Shown here: piece by piece, positions 21,432-32,861 of the stretch
Layout of the letters: each line of letters begins with the position of its first letter
How positions within the stretch are numbered: the stretch's first letter is position 1
Source of the DNA: Zizania palustris
Lineage: Eukaryota > Streptophyta > Magnoliopsida > Poales > Poaceae
Assembly (NCBI GenBank): GCA_019279435.1
Contig: JAAALK010000080.1
Coordinates: forward strand, 32,518,778 to 32,582,777
DNA length: 64,000 nt
Direction of reading: 5' to 3'
The notes under the pieces: model-generated
What the model was told of the DNA's origin: nothing
Seen by the model: the letters and a program-made list of their open reading frames with translations, nothing else
Databases searched by the model: none
Program-made: the position numbers and the translations under genes

Positions 21432-22026
21432 TACCGAGAATATGATCTAGGGGTACTTCTCGAGTGGATTTATGAAGCCCGAATAAAAGAGGGGCCACTA
21501 GACACAACATTAAAAACAATCAATCAACGATCAACGCTAACTAGTCTACTAGCAGTCGAGAATCCAAGGGTTCCTTGAGTTCTGCATTCGGGAGTCCTTC
21601 CCGACTACAGGCAGTCGGATGGTCACCATCAAGACCCCATCCACTCTTTTAAACTCCATAATTAATTGTATGGTTAATATACTCAATACCACCTAGATTC
21701 ATTAACCATGATATGACTGTTATCATCATCAATGGGGTGCCTTAATCATCATTTGTAACTCTCGATCTCTCTCATATAAAGGGATCGGAGGGAGCATGTA
21801 AGAGGCAGACTTTGTCATATTCTAAAGGCATAGTCCACTTTTCTAAGCCAAACTATACACGTATGAGTGGGGTTATTATCATCCAAGAGGCTCGAACGTG
21901 TCTAAAAATCTTTGTCTTTGTCTCATTTCTCGAGATAACTATTGGATCGTAGCACAGACCCCTATTAGCCTAATCAAATCCTTCTACGAGTATTCCTGTA
22001 GTACATTGTTGTTCTACGCAACGACA
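21432..22026 (+). repeat. 3' LTR of the non-autonomous element
   Basis: Aligned copy of 19395-19997 with the TATA at 21775-21780 and the end acgcaacgaca at 22026. The first bases are changed from TG to TA. It directly follows the purine tract at 21420-21431. Confidence 0.85.
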
Positions 22027-22096
22027 CTAATGGTGTTCATAAAATGTCTTTTCAGGTGTTGGGTAGAGAGTTCTCAAAAGAGCTCAGAACAATAAC

Positions 22097-22850
22097 TAGG
22101 GATGGCAACGGGTCTGCCCCCATCGGGTTTTGTCACCCCATTCCCATCCCCGTCACAACAGAAATCGACCATCCCCATCCTCATCCCCGCACACGGGTGG
22201 AGAATTTTTCCCGTCCCCACATGGGTACGGGGAACCTGTCTGGTCCCCACACACGATGGGCCTCACCTCCAACCGTCGCCGCCACGAGCCTCGTGAGGTC
22301 ACATCTCTAGCCACCGCCATCGCAAAGCCTCGTGCGCCCTCACCTCCAACCGTCGTCGCCACGAGCCCCATGTGGCCTCACCTCTAACCACCGCTACCAC
22401 GAGCCCTGCATGGTCACTTCTCTAGCCACTGTCGCCATAAGCCCCATGCGGTCTCTTCTCCAACTGTCGCCGCCACGAGCCCCGCCTGGTCGCATCTCCA
22501 TGCGTGGTTGTGCCTCTAGCCGCCGCCATGAGCCCCGTACGGTAGGGTGAGAAGGGGGAAGTGGGGAATGATAGAAGGGCAGAAGGAAGTTGGGCTTGTG
22601 CGTGCTTATGCAAGTACTGATTGACTGGGCTTGTGGCAAGGAAAAAAATAACCCACGGGGAAACGGTGACGGGGGCATGAGGGACGTCCTCGTCCGTGGT
22701 TACCCGATGGGGACTAATTTTAGTTCAATTTTACTCTGCGGATACTAAATTTCTCTCATTTTTAGACTCTGCGGATACTAAATTTCTCTCATTTTTAGTT
22801 CTTAATAGAGTTTTTCACCATCGGGTTTCGGGTCCCTATTACCATCCCTA
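22097..22850. mobile_element. non-autonomous hAT element A (754 bp)
   Basis: Ends are tagggatggcaacgggt and, reverse complemented at the right, tagggatggtaataggg, which are good inverted repeats of the common TAGGG-type hAT terminus. The flanks acaataac (22089-22096) and gcagcaac (22851-22858) agree in five of eight bases, a degenerate 8-bp duplication. Subterminal gggtccc/gggtttcg words and an internal 39-bp minisatellite fill the element. No transposase is present. Confidence 0.75.
22261..22550 (+). repeat. 39-bp GC-rich minisatellite inside hAT element A
   Basis: About seven degenerate copies of a 38-39-bp unit containing cctccaaccgtcgccgcc and cacgagcc. Because 39 is a multiple of three, several frames stay open and create false ORFs. 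Confidence 0.75.
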
Positions 22851-22865
22851 GCAGCAACACACATA

Positions 22866-23547
22866 CAGGGCTGGATAACGAGCCAGCTCGGCTCGTTAAG
22901 CTCGGCTCGTTATAGCTCGTTATGTTAACGAGCTAGCTCGGCTCGGCTCGTTAACATAACGAGCAGAAAACCCAGCTCAGCTCGGCTCGGTCCAGCTCGC
23001 TAGCTAACTCGTTTAGCTCGCGAGCTAATTATTTAAAAGATGATTAAATAATAAATATTTAAATAATCACATATCAAACATCAAAATATGAAATAAATAG
23101 AATACATAAGGTTTAAAAAAATAATCATCCATAGTTCCATCATTATTTCTATGATTCCATCAAATTAATCACACATGTTATTTGTTTCATACTTTGACAT
23201 GAGAAATTCTATAACTTTTATATGATAAATTCTATATGCCATAATAATAAATTTATAATAACAAGTTAGCAAGTAATAACTTGATATTAACAAATAAATT
23301 ATAAAATAATGAGTCTTATATTGTAAGATAGTGTTTTATTATTGTTTTAATGGGTTGACTTGACTACTTGTGCTGAGCTCGTTAAGCTCGCGAGCAGCTC
23401 GCGAGCCAGCTCGAACTCGCTCGTTATACTAACGAGCTAAAACAGCAGCTCAGCTCGTTAGGAAAATAGAACGAGCCGAGCCGAGTCGAGCCGAGCTAGT
23501 CACGAGCCGAGCGAGTTAACGAGCTACGAATTTTTTATCCAGCCCTA
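22866..23547. mobile_element. non-autonomous hAT element B (682 bp)
   Basis: The left end cagggctggataacgag and the reverse-complemented right end tagggctggataaaaaa form inverted repeats. The perfect 8-bp duplication cacacata stands at 22858-22865 and 23548-23555. Dense gctcggctcgtt and acgagccgagc words line both subterminal regions in opposite orientation, the layout of transposase binding sites in hAT elements. The 350-bp core is AT-rich with no ORF. Confidence 0.92.
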
Positions 23548-23824
23548 CACACATATGAACACATACTTTGGCGGAAAAAAAGAACACAAGTGTATTCCTG
23601 AAATTTATCAACTTTTAGATTTAAGCATATATATATTAAAGAGATGCATAAAAAACTATAATATTTTCCTCGAAATAAATAATTGTAGGTCTAAGAGTAA
23701 GAGTAGTTCGGTGGATTAATCAATAATAAAGTTAAAAACAGTATAAATACTTCAGATATAAAAATAATATTTTACAAATATTAGATTGCTATATTTATAA
23801 CAAATCTTAAGCTTTAAAAAGATA

Positions 23825-24383
23825 CTAGTCAGATGCCTGTGCTTTGCAACAGAACGTTATTCTGTAATAGGGTTTTTGCGAAAATTTATGTTTCTGTATG
23901 ATTTTTCAGAAATCTAAGGATTTTTACACAAAATTAGTACATCCGCGCAAAATACATAAATTAAAAGACCGAAATATAAAAATACATTTTATTAAAAGAC
24001 CGAAATATAAAAATACATTTTTATTTTCTTTTTCTTCTTTTTTCTTTTTTCTTTTTCCTCTTTTTCTTCTTCTTCCTTTTTTCTTTTTCTTCCTTTTTTT
24101 CTTTTTCCTCATTTCTTTCTCCCACGCACGCACATGCATCATGCGCACTGCTTTTCCGCTGCACGCGCTGCCATCCGCTGCGCGCTGCTTTTCCGCTGCG
24201 CGCGCTGCCAGGCGCTGCGCGCACTGCTTTTCCCGGTTTTTCCAGGCGGCGGTTTTTCCAGGCGCTGCTTTTTCCACGCCCGGTTTTTCCAGGGAGCGGT
24301 TTTTCCCGGCGCTGCTTTTTCCACGCGCGCTGCGCGCTGCGGAGTGGACGGACGAGTAAGTCCCCGCTTTAATATAGTTAAGA
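23825..24383 (-). mobile_element. Helitron-like element, minus orientation
   Basis: On the minus strand the 3' end reads gcaaagcacaggcatctgactag followed by T, the CTAG|T terminus of grass Helitrons. The 5' end is probably TCTTAACTATATTAAAGC at 24383, though the base before it is G rather than the expected A. Its last 190 bp match the Helitron at 36819-37204. Inside are a long C+T-rich run (about 24018-24120) and a GC-rich series of gcgctgctttttcc/cggtttttccagg repeats. No Rep/helicase is encoded. Confidence 0.65.
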
Positions 24384-25423
24384 CTATACATGACTATAGT
24401 ACAAGCGAGTACGCACCAACGAATTTTCCTACCGTTCACACCCGTGTTAGAATTCCAAAACGGTGCAGTACTCTGCCGCATGCATCACATGGCAACCACC
24501 CTCAAACGATCCAGGAATCCTGTGCAACGGTACAGTTTTTTACTCTAAAAAGCCGACTAAAGTGGGGACCACATCCAAGATCCATCGTCCATTTGTGTTC
24601 TACTGGGCCCACCCTAATTCCAAACTCTTCGGAAAGACAATACAGTGTAGCTGGATTTTTTTTTGGTCAAGCTGCTGTTTTTTATACGATCCATTGCCCA
24701 ACTGGTTCAGATAGGTACGGAGGAGTAGGCAGACGGCTGGAGCACACATCGAATCGACCTTTTCAGCACGGAGTTGTACGTACGATGCTGATTGCCGCGA
24801 TGGATAAGCAAGCATGTTTTAAAGAATTTCTAGTAACTATAAAAGAATCTAAAAATAACTATAAGGTATAGAGAAACACCAATTTTTCTAGTTTTTCGAT
24901 AGCTTGAGTACCCATGATAGGCTTTATCAGCTCCAATCAAGAGTAGACCTATCCAGCTTTAGAGTCCAATACAACCTACGAAGAGAGGTTCGATTCCAAT
25001 AAGATATCTCGATCAGTATCTTATTTGGGAATCGAACACCATAATCTGATATAGGGAGATATACTTGTATGAGAATTCATACAAATAGGAAATAGACCAG
25101 AGTTCAGTATATTATCCCAGATATCAGGTAACCGTCTCTCAAGCCAAATTCCTGTTTTTATGGCTCACCCCTTAATCAAATAAAGAAATGAGGCATCTAG
25201 AGACATCAAATCTACGCATATTGTATTGCATAGACAATCATCAATCCATATATTATCCTTTTCGAAGCTATGAACATGTATAAACCTTAGCCTAGATTCT
25301 TAATGTCAAATATAAAGCTCGAGAACGTAACACTTCAATTCCCTACGATTCATATCATCACCTCAATTACCTCCGTGGGTGGACCAATCGGCAATACACC
25401 GACCCCATTTGCTTCTCAAAATC
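24384..25423. other. intergenic, no feature seen
   Basis: Mixed-composition DNA with no terminal repeats, no recognised coding region and no RNA gene. An open frame running from the Helitron to 24871 has no coding character. Confidence 0.45.
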
Positions 25424-25426
25424 TAA

Positions 25427-27478
25427 CACTACCGGAAAAGCCAAAATCGTCGAGTGTCAAAAACTTTGTCGAGTGCATTATTTCAGGCACTCGACAAACA
25501 AATCATTTGCTGAGTATTTTTTGAAAATACACTCGACAAAAAACGGTACTAACGGACGTTGTGACGAAGAGCTTGCGAGGACAATTTTTTTTGGGTTCGC
25601 TGAGTATTTTTTGAAAAACACTTGGCAAACTAAAAAATATTTTTTTGTGTGTGTAAACATTGTTTCGAGCCTATATGATATTTCTAATTTGGTTTTATCA
25701 TGAAAGTTTTTATATACTCAAAATACAACATATTTTATCCCATATAAAATTTCACATTTTTTAGTTCAGTTTACTATTTTTAAACCATTAAGTATTTTTC
25801 TACAATTAAATTTAAAATGAGTGAAATTTGAACTACAAGTGCCTAAAATAATGAACCCAAAATTATAGAAAAATCATATTCATATTTATTAGTATATTTT
25901 TGAGTTATTTTGCACTAAATTTAAAGAAATTTTGAAAAAGCTAGGTTGCGACACTCTATCGACAACGTAGAGCTTAATAGATTTTTAATTTTAAAAAATC
26001 AAATGAAGTCAGAAAAATATAAGATTTATTACTGTGTTATTGTATGATACATATATGTTGCGAAAACAAATTTAAAAAATTTGGAGAAAATTGTCACATA
26101 AAATGTTAAGAAACTCGAGATTATCTAAGGAGGAAATATGTTTTAGTAAAAGGATAGGTTAGGTTTGACAGCAATTTTATAATTAGATATTTTTTGTACT
26201 TTTTTTCTACAATCAAAATACAACATAACTTATCTCATACAAAAATTTTGTATTTTTAAGCCAATTTACTATTTTTAATTCATTAATTGTATTTATAGGA
26301 TTTAAATTGAAACATATTAAATTTGAACTGCAAGTGCATGAAATATTTAACTAAATTGCCATGAAAATGATATTAATGTTTTTGACTCTATTTTTAATCA
26401 TTATCCGCTATTGTTTCACAAGTTTTATCAAAGAAAAGAGTGAAAAACAAATTTAACAAAATTTGAAAAAATGAAAAAAAAAAGTTTGCCGAGTGTCAAA
26501 TTTGAGACACTCGGCAAATAACAAGGGTTTATTGAGTATCTCAAATTTGGCACTCGGCAAACCTTTTTTTCGTAGTTGGAGCTAACATTTTCAATTTCGG
26601 CTTCAAAATTTCATGTTGGCCGCCAAAAATTTGGCTTCTCCCTTTAAACTTAGCCATCTCCGCCTCATCTCTCATCCCTCCTCCCTCCTCACAATAGCCA
26701 TCAACACCACCACTGGCCCCGTCGCCACCGCCAATGCCGCACACTGGCATCGTCGGTGCTGCGCTCGAATCGCCTCCACCGGTGCCACAACCCCGTCGCC
26801 GCCCGTACGTCGCAGCCCCATGGCCTCCCTGTGCCCTAGTCCTATCGCCGCCTGCATGTCGGGCCCCCATAACCGCCCTCGCGCCACACGGCTCCATCCT
26901 GCCATGTCGTTGCAGCGGTACGCCACGCCCCGGGCTACAACGACGTCACCGCGACTTGCCTCGCCTCGGGCCACCGTGTCGTGTCACACTGTCGCCGTGG
27001 CTGCCTCGCCCTCGGCCGCCACTGCGTGCCTCGCCTCGGCCCACTGCGTTGTCGCCGTGGCACACCTTGTCGTGGGCCACCACGCCGTGCCTCGCTGTTG
27101 CCGTGCCCCGTCCGCAGAACTCTGTCACGCCGTGTCCGCCACATGTTCGACGAAATGCCACCGTCCCTTTTCTGTTTTTTTTTTAATTTTTGGTTTCATT
27201 CTTTACCGAGTGTTACACTCGACAAACACCTACATAACCGTTGTTTGTGTTTGTTAGCATCGTTTCACTATTTGTTTTTGCCGAGCATCACATTTAACAC
27301 TCGAAAAACAAGTTTGTCGAGTGCTCGATAAAAAGCACTCGATAAATCAGGAAACACCGAGATATTATTTGCCGAGTGTTATTCGTTGAGTGCAACACGC
27401 GGCAAACCCTTGGCCGAGTGTTTTTAGGAGTTCGCCGAGTGTCTTTGGCACTCAGCGACTTCTCTTTTTGCCGTAGTG
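25427..27478. mobile_element. non-autonomous CACTA (En/Spm) element, 2052 bp
   Basis: It starts CACTACCGGAAAAGCC and its right end, reverse complemented, starts CACTACGGCAAAAAGAG. A perfect TAA duplication stands at 25424-25426 and 27479-27481. Many copies of cgagtgtc/gccgagtg and their complements fill the outer 200-300 bp, as expected for transposase binding sites. The middle contains long AT-rich DNA and a sharply GC-rich block (about 26640-27175). No transposase was found. Confidence 0.93.
26640..27175 (+). other. GC-rich block inside the CACTA element
   Basis: This block is GC-rich against AT-rich surroundings, full of cgccgt/cgccac words, and holds several overlapping open frames on both strands that read as Ala/Arg/His/Pro-rich low-complexity protein. 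It may be a former 5' region of the element or a captured exon piece. No protein family was recognised, so no CDS is called. Confidence 0.45.
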
Positions 27479-27481
27479 TAA

Positions 27482-27897
27482 AACTCCGTAAACATACCAA
27501 TAAAATTTGTTTGGAAATTAAAGCTTTAGATTTTATGAAGTGTCTAATGTGTATTAAATGTAAGGATTCTAACAAACTGATATTTTCATATTCTTTAACT
27601 ACTGTTCTAGAATCTATATCATTTGAAGGCGGGCCAAGGGCTTCATATTTCAAAAATAATTGTATCTCTATCATAAGCTTCGTAAACATGTCATAAGATG
27701 GTGGACAAATCCAACATATAATTGTACCTAACAAATTGACCCAATTGACAATCAACCTAGCAACAGATTAGCAGATAGGATTCATAATCAAAGTTGTCTT
27801 TTAAGTTTCAGTTGAAATGACACTAAACCAAAATCGAAGAAGGGTTTACTCTTTATTTACACTTGCAATAATTGACGAAGACATGGCAAAGTATACC
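27482..27897. other. intergenic, no feature seen
   Basis: AT-rich DNA without terminal repeats or coding potential that could be supported. Confidence 0.4.
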
Positions 27898-27899
27898 TA

Positions 27900-28066
27900 C
27901 TCTGCCCTCAGATCCATAATATAGCAGCTTAGGACCCAATGTGATATTTCATAGTACAATGAATCTGTATAGTGTGTATTAATCTAGATAGTGTCACTGT
28001 TCAGATTCATTGTACTACGAAATGTTATATCTGATTCTACGTTGCTATATTATGGGATGAAGAGAT
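27900..28066. mobile_element. Stowaway-like (Tc1/mariner) MITE, 167 bp
   Basis: The two halves are inverted copies: ccataatatagcagctta near the left and gttgctatattatggg near the right, with gtacaatgaatctg inside as well. TA flanks both ends (27898-27899 and 28067-28068), matching the TA target of Stowaway elements. The whole element could fold into one long hairpin. Confidence 0.8.
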
Positions 28067-28068
28067 TA

Positions 28069-29350
28069 CAAAGTAACAATGTTTTAATTCTGAAGTTACC
28101 GTAACAACACCGTGTAAGTAAAGCTAGATAATAACATATATACCAGAGCTCTTTTACAATATATCACTTATAGATAGAATTAATCTTAGTCATTGGAAAA
28201 AAATAAAGTGACTCATTAGCTGTTAGGAGGTAAGGCATTTGTTTTTTTAATCATGTCTGTTAGATCGGGGTGATTTATTACTTCTAGGACGTAAGATATC
28301 ATTTTTAATAGTTTCCGTTAAATTTATAAAAATAAATGGTCTTTATTAATTTAATATACCTTAAAATTTGACACATATTAAGTCTGAATTATAAGTGCAC
28401 ATTAGATGATGTGAGGAAACACTGCGTATGAGTACCAAAATAGAACCAAGGCTGAAATAAAAACATGGTTCTATTTTTGAAGGTTCTATACTACGGAACA
28501 CGTCATTTGTACCTATTATAAACCTCCGCTTTGTCCCAATTTTTGATTTGGTAAAGTCTTATCATTGTTTTTTTCGTTTAATTTGTATCGTACATAATTT
28601 TTTGTTTCATTTCACATGGCAAAAGAAAAGAACATAGTAAAAAAGTTATCATTTTATATATATTATAGTATATATATTTACATATACATATATATTTATA
28701 GATAGATAGATAGATAGATATATCTATATACTATATTGCACGCTATATACTACTTGTGTCGCCACTGCAGGCATTGGTGCCACTGCTGCCTCCCCATGTC
28801 GAGCCGCCATTGCGTACGTTGTTGCCACCATCACCACCACCATTGTCGTCATCATCATCGTAGCTGCTACCATCGTCTCTATCGCCATTGTCACTGCCAC
28901 TAATGTCCTACCAAGGAGCGCTATCGACAGTGATCTATGGCATTGCATTGCGTCGATGCTAGCAGCATCGACAACCGAACGAGTGGAGTAATGCTCCATG
29001 GCCACCAAGTGCCTAGCCTAGACAGTGTCATCTTCGTCCTAGAGGACCATAGCATCCACTGAATCCTCATGGGCCAGCATGACCCACATCATGTATGAAT
29101 CATTCATGGTTGTCGAGAAGTTCTCGACGACACCCATGCCACACGAAGATGATGTGGAGCATGATGACATTACTGAACACAGAAACAAAACGTAAGATGA
29201 ACAAAATGTAAGGCTAAAGACGAACAACATAATAAGACGAGAGTGAATAGGACTTATCGAAGCAGAAGAACAACAAACAATAAGTCGATAAAGAAGAAGA
29301 TAGTGTGAAAGTAGTACATGAAACAATGGATTACATGGACCTCTTTGTAC
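28069..29350. other. intergenic DNA with simple repeats
   Basis: AT-rich to about 28640, then a TA/GATA microsatellite (about 28650-28740, with gatagatagatagata at its core), then a stretch rich in ccaccatca/gtcgtcatca triplets (28745-28900). Minus-strand frames over 28724-29356 exist, but no protein family was recognised. Confidence 0.5.
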
Positions 29351-30111
29351 AGTCATGTCTTCAGTACCGGTTATAAAGATAAACCGATACTAAAATACGA
29401 TGGGCCCAAGTCTTGAAGAGACATAGGCGTGAAACTTTTTCCCTTTTACCAGTTCACATTATAAACTGATACTAGGCCACATAAAATGAGGATACACACG
29501 CCATATTTTGGCCAACTGTTCCATTTTTAATACCAGTTTATTACTGGAACCAATACTAAAGTGCAAAGGGTATTCCAAGGAGAGACTAATGATTGTAGCA
29601 ACCGTCATCATATAAAGTATTTGGATTTCCTTTTTAGAACTAAAATATTTTTAGCACAAGGTGAACATAAAAAACTGATCAGAGACTTGTTCATCCGCAT
29701 TTCATAGAATAAGAAACTTCATTCAGTTAAATACTACTACACTTCATTGAAACACAATGGCTAGTACAAAATTTCCAACTATATAATAGTTAATCAATTA
29801 AAACTTTTTAACCATATTACAGTAGTGCCGGCAATTACGAGAAGAACGGATGGCACTCGCGCACAAGTGCAACACCACTGATGTGCACAAGTAATGGCAT
29901 TCCTCGTTGAAAAAGGAGAGTAAGTCCGAAAGAAAGGGATTTTCTAGCTAGCCGTAGTCACAAGTCATGCACAAGTGTGACACCACTGATGTGCTAGGTT
30001 TCAGATCCCACCACCCATGCACCCCCAGACATACAGAGTCTACCACGTGATCATGAAAATACTAGTAATGTTCGTTGGTGATCCTCCTACGCATGCTGTC
30101 GATGGTAGTCG

Positions 30112-30600
30112 TGTTAGAATACTAGGCCATTGGGCATTGCCATCAAATTTAGTCCCACCTCATCCACACAAGAAGGTTCTTAGCATCTTATAAGGAATAT
30201 CAACCATTCTCACTTGGACCGGTCTTTTACGATGTGAGAGGGCTCTTCGCTTATAAGGTTGTATCATATGCACATGAATGCCTAAATGTGGGGCGAGGCT
30301 GGAAAGCTAAGGCTTGGGATGATAACAATTGATATCAAAGCTAGCAATCGTCATGCCTACTTAGAGGACTTCCTAAGAGGATGGGGGTTAGGATCCTATG
30401 CCATTGGGCATTGCTAGCAACTTTAGTCTGACCTCATCATGTAAGTGGACTACGAGCAGCTTATAAGAGAGAGTAGCCATCCTTCCTTAGACCGATCTTT
30501 TGGGATGTGAGATGGATCTTTGCTTATAAGGTTGTGTCATATGAACATGAAAGCTTGAATGTAGGGTGAGCTCGAGGAGCTAAGGCCTAGGACGCTAACA
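30112..30600. repeat. tandem duplication, about 277-bp period
   Basis: The stretch with aggccattgggcattgcc (about 30123) recurs as tgccattgggcattgcta (about 30400). The following 200 bp are also alike, including gcttataaggttgt in both. The copies are moderately diverged. Confidence 0.7.
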
Positions 30601-30602
30601 AG

Positions 30603-30760
30603 CCACCCTCTTGTCCACCGCCTCGCATTCCACCAGCCTTATGAACCACAACATGAGCTCAATTGCGGTGTCCTTGCGATTGTACTTGATGAGGGTGAGC
30701 AAATAGGCAGCCATCTTATGCCCACCCTTCGCAGATATACGCAATACTTGGGCTCCCTAC
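30603..30760 (-). pseudogene. possible captured gene fragment
   Basis: On the minus strand about 50 codons stay open and read like real protein (core GGHKMAAYLLTLIKYN). The similarity to the C-terminal repeat region of some plant F-box proteins is only from memory. It has no start and no visible exon partners, and it sits just left of the solo LTR. Confidence 0.2.
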
Positions 30761-30882
30761 GATGGCGGCCTCATACGGAAAGCCAGATGCATGCCCTAGA
30801 TGAAGCATGTCCTTGTGTGGCTTGTGCGTGCCAAAGCACACATCAGTTATAGGTACAAAGGATGTTCCTTCCATAACATATC

Positions 30883-32861
30883 TGAGAAACCAAGGGTTGG
30901 TTTCGGTGTTTTGTGATGAGTGATTGACAGGATTTTACCCTCTGTTCGAAGGGTACCTCCGAAGGGGCTTCGGAGGTGGGACCTCCGAAGGGTGTTCGGA
31001 GGTGGTTTCACCGAAGGGTGTTCGGTGTTGCTTGCTGCAGCTATGCAGCGGAGTGTGCTCGTCGGAGGGGTCCGACAGTACGCGATGACTGGGTTCATAC
31101 CGAAGGCTTCGGTACTTTGGGCAGTACACCGGAGTGTGTGCCGGAGGTTGATAACCCGGAGAGGTCTCCGGAGTACTGGATACACTTGTCTGCTTGTCTG
31201 TGGTGCGCAGGGACTTCGGAGGCGACGGACAAGGTTCGAGCCAAGTGAACCTGGGTCAAGCGGGAGGCTTGATGCCAGGGGAGCGGGGAGCTCCGTCACG
31301 GTGGCTGCGAAGGGGTCCGGGTCGGTCCTCGGGTCGAGGCACCAGGTGAAGGCAGAGAGTGCGGAGCGTGGCTCCGGCTGAAGGTACTCCGAGACAAAGT
31401 CCTCGAAGGTGAGGCACTTCGAAGGTACTCCGGATGGAGTGACTTCGGAGTTGGATGGAACAAGTCCTCTTCGGAGGCAAGGGTTCGAAGAGTGCTCCGG
31501 AGGGAGACACTCGAAGGTGGCCCGACGAAGGTCTTAGAAGTCGAGGCGCATCGAAGGCATGGTCCGGGTGAGGCTCGTCGAGGAGTGTGCTCGGAGTGAG
31601 ACACTGCGATGAAGTGCTCATGGATTGCTTCATGCGGAGGCCTTGGACGAAGGAGGGACTTCGAAGGGTGGTACTCCGAAGGTGAGACTTCGGAGTGAGG
31701 ATGACTTGAGGTGCTTCGGCCATGCATGGCTTCGGTACACGGACGGGCGGTGTTCGAGCTGGGAGTAGCTGCGAAGCCGTGGTGGTCCACTCCGGAGGTG
31801 GTGGTGCGAAGGCCAAAGGGCTTTGACGGCTTCGGCTCAAAACCGTCACTGTATCGAAGGACTTCTTCGGCGGAGCGAAGGCCAACAGGCTGCAGGCTTC
31901 TCGCCGAAGCTACCGCACCCTCCGGTGCGAAGGGAGGTTCCAGAAGTCAACACTGTAAAGGCTGACACTGTCTGTTCTGAAAAAGGCTGACACTGTCCCC
32001 TCTGCACCTGACAGAGAAGCCTCCAGAATAAAGGTGGACTACCTTTTGTACCCCTTAGTTCTGTAGAGACAAAACCAATGTAAACCCTAGGGGTAAAGTA
32101 GTCAATTCCTTTGGGTGAACTGTGGGCTATAAATATGGGGGCTCGGTAGGTAACATTTAACACTTTGAGCATTTACTGTTGAGCTCCTGTAGTCACATAC
32201 CTCGCTGTATTCATCTAGAGTTCAATATATTTGTGTTCCTTGTTCAAGCGGCGAAGCCCTGCTTCTTTGTGCTTTTTGCTTGAGCTCGCATTACATACCT
32301 CGCTTGTTTTTAGTGCACCGAAGCCTGTCTAGGCGAAGGGTGTTTTGTGCGAAGTGTGTTTTTCAGCGTGCTGTCGCTCTGTAAAACAGGAGGCAAGACC
32401 TCGCTGCTTACTAGCGAAGCCCTGACCGTAGCCCGTTTTGCTTATCGTGTCAAAGCCCTTAGCGAAGTCTTTTAGTGTGCATTTAGACCTTCGTGTACGA
32501 AGCCCAGCACCAGTTGCTGCTGCCAAGTACTTGGTCGAAGTCCTCAGTAGGGTGTCCACTCTTGCGAAGGGTGAAGTGCGAAGTCTGCTCGAAGCACCCT
32601 GTGTGCCGAGCCTGCACTGACTTAGCAGAGTAGATTTTCGAGGGTGGTAAGTGAAGCGAAGTCTTCTTGGCTTCGAACTTTTCCTCCTACGAAGCCTGTG
32701 TTCGGAGCTGTCGAAGTACCTCCGAACCAGACCTTCGAAGGTAGTGTTCGAAGCCTGTTCCACAGAAGACAGGATTAAAACCGAAGGCTGTTTTTAGCCT
32801 GAAATTTTAAAAGCTCCCATTCACCCCCCCCCCCCCTCTGGTCGCCGTTTCCGGTCCAACA
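30883..32861 (+). repeat. solo LTR of the Sirevirus family (1979 bp)
   Basis: It begins tgagaaaccaaggg and ends ggtccaaca, the full LTR termini in plus orientation, flanked by the perfect 5-bp duplication atatc (30878-30882 and 32862-32866). No internal domain follows. The perfect duplication around a single LTR is the product expected when the two LTRs of a full element recombine. It carries the TATA box and the same CpG-rich palindromic words as the full-length copy. Confidence 0.95.
32128..32135 (+). promoter_or_regulatory. TATA box of the solo LTR
   Basis: tataaata within ggctataaatatggggg, conserved in all four LTR copies of the family. It could still start transcription towards 32862 and beyond, but no gene lies close by. 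Confidence 0.45.

Larger units (their letters stand above)
19395..22026 (+). mobile_element. old non-autonomous LTR retrotransposon, 2.6 kb
   Basis: Two LTRs of about 600 bp (19395-19997 and 21432-22026) flank only 1.43 kb. The left LTR begins tgttgggaatatg, and the right LTR starts with the mutated taccgagaatatg. The flanks ctgat (19390-19394) and ctaat (22027-22031) match in four of five bases. A PBS-like TGGCGCGCCAGGTAGGG (20000-20016) and a PPT cttgggggctac (21420-21431) are present in the right places. No gag or pol is recognisable on the sense strand, so it would have needed enzymes from another, probably Ty3/gypsy, element. The LTRs are much more diverged than those of the Sirevirus. 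Confidence 0.85.

Noticed and set aside
22130..22550. ORFs across the 39-bp minisatellite as a proline-rich protein gene
   Set aside because: Open frames follow from a unit length divisible by three. There is no start context, and inverted ends show that it is a transposon interior.
24134..24871. 245-codon plus-strand ORF running out of the Helitron
   Set aside because: It crosses the Helitron boundary and translates GC-rich repeats followed by unrelated AT-rich DNA. No protein family was recognised.
26613..27257. 214-codon ORF in the CACTA element
   Set aside because: Low-complexity Ala/His/Arg/Pro composition with equally long frames on the other strand; a compositional effect.
29816..29822. 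cagtagtg as the missing left CACTA terminus
   Set aside because: The orientation and following bases do not match the right end CACTACTAGAAAA, and no paired duplication was found.
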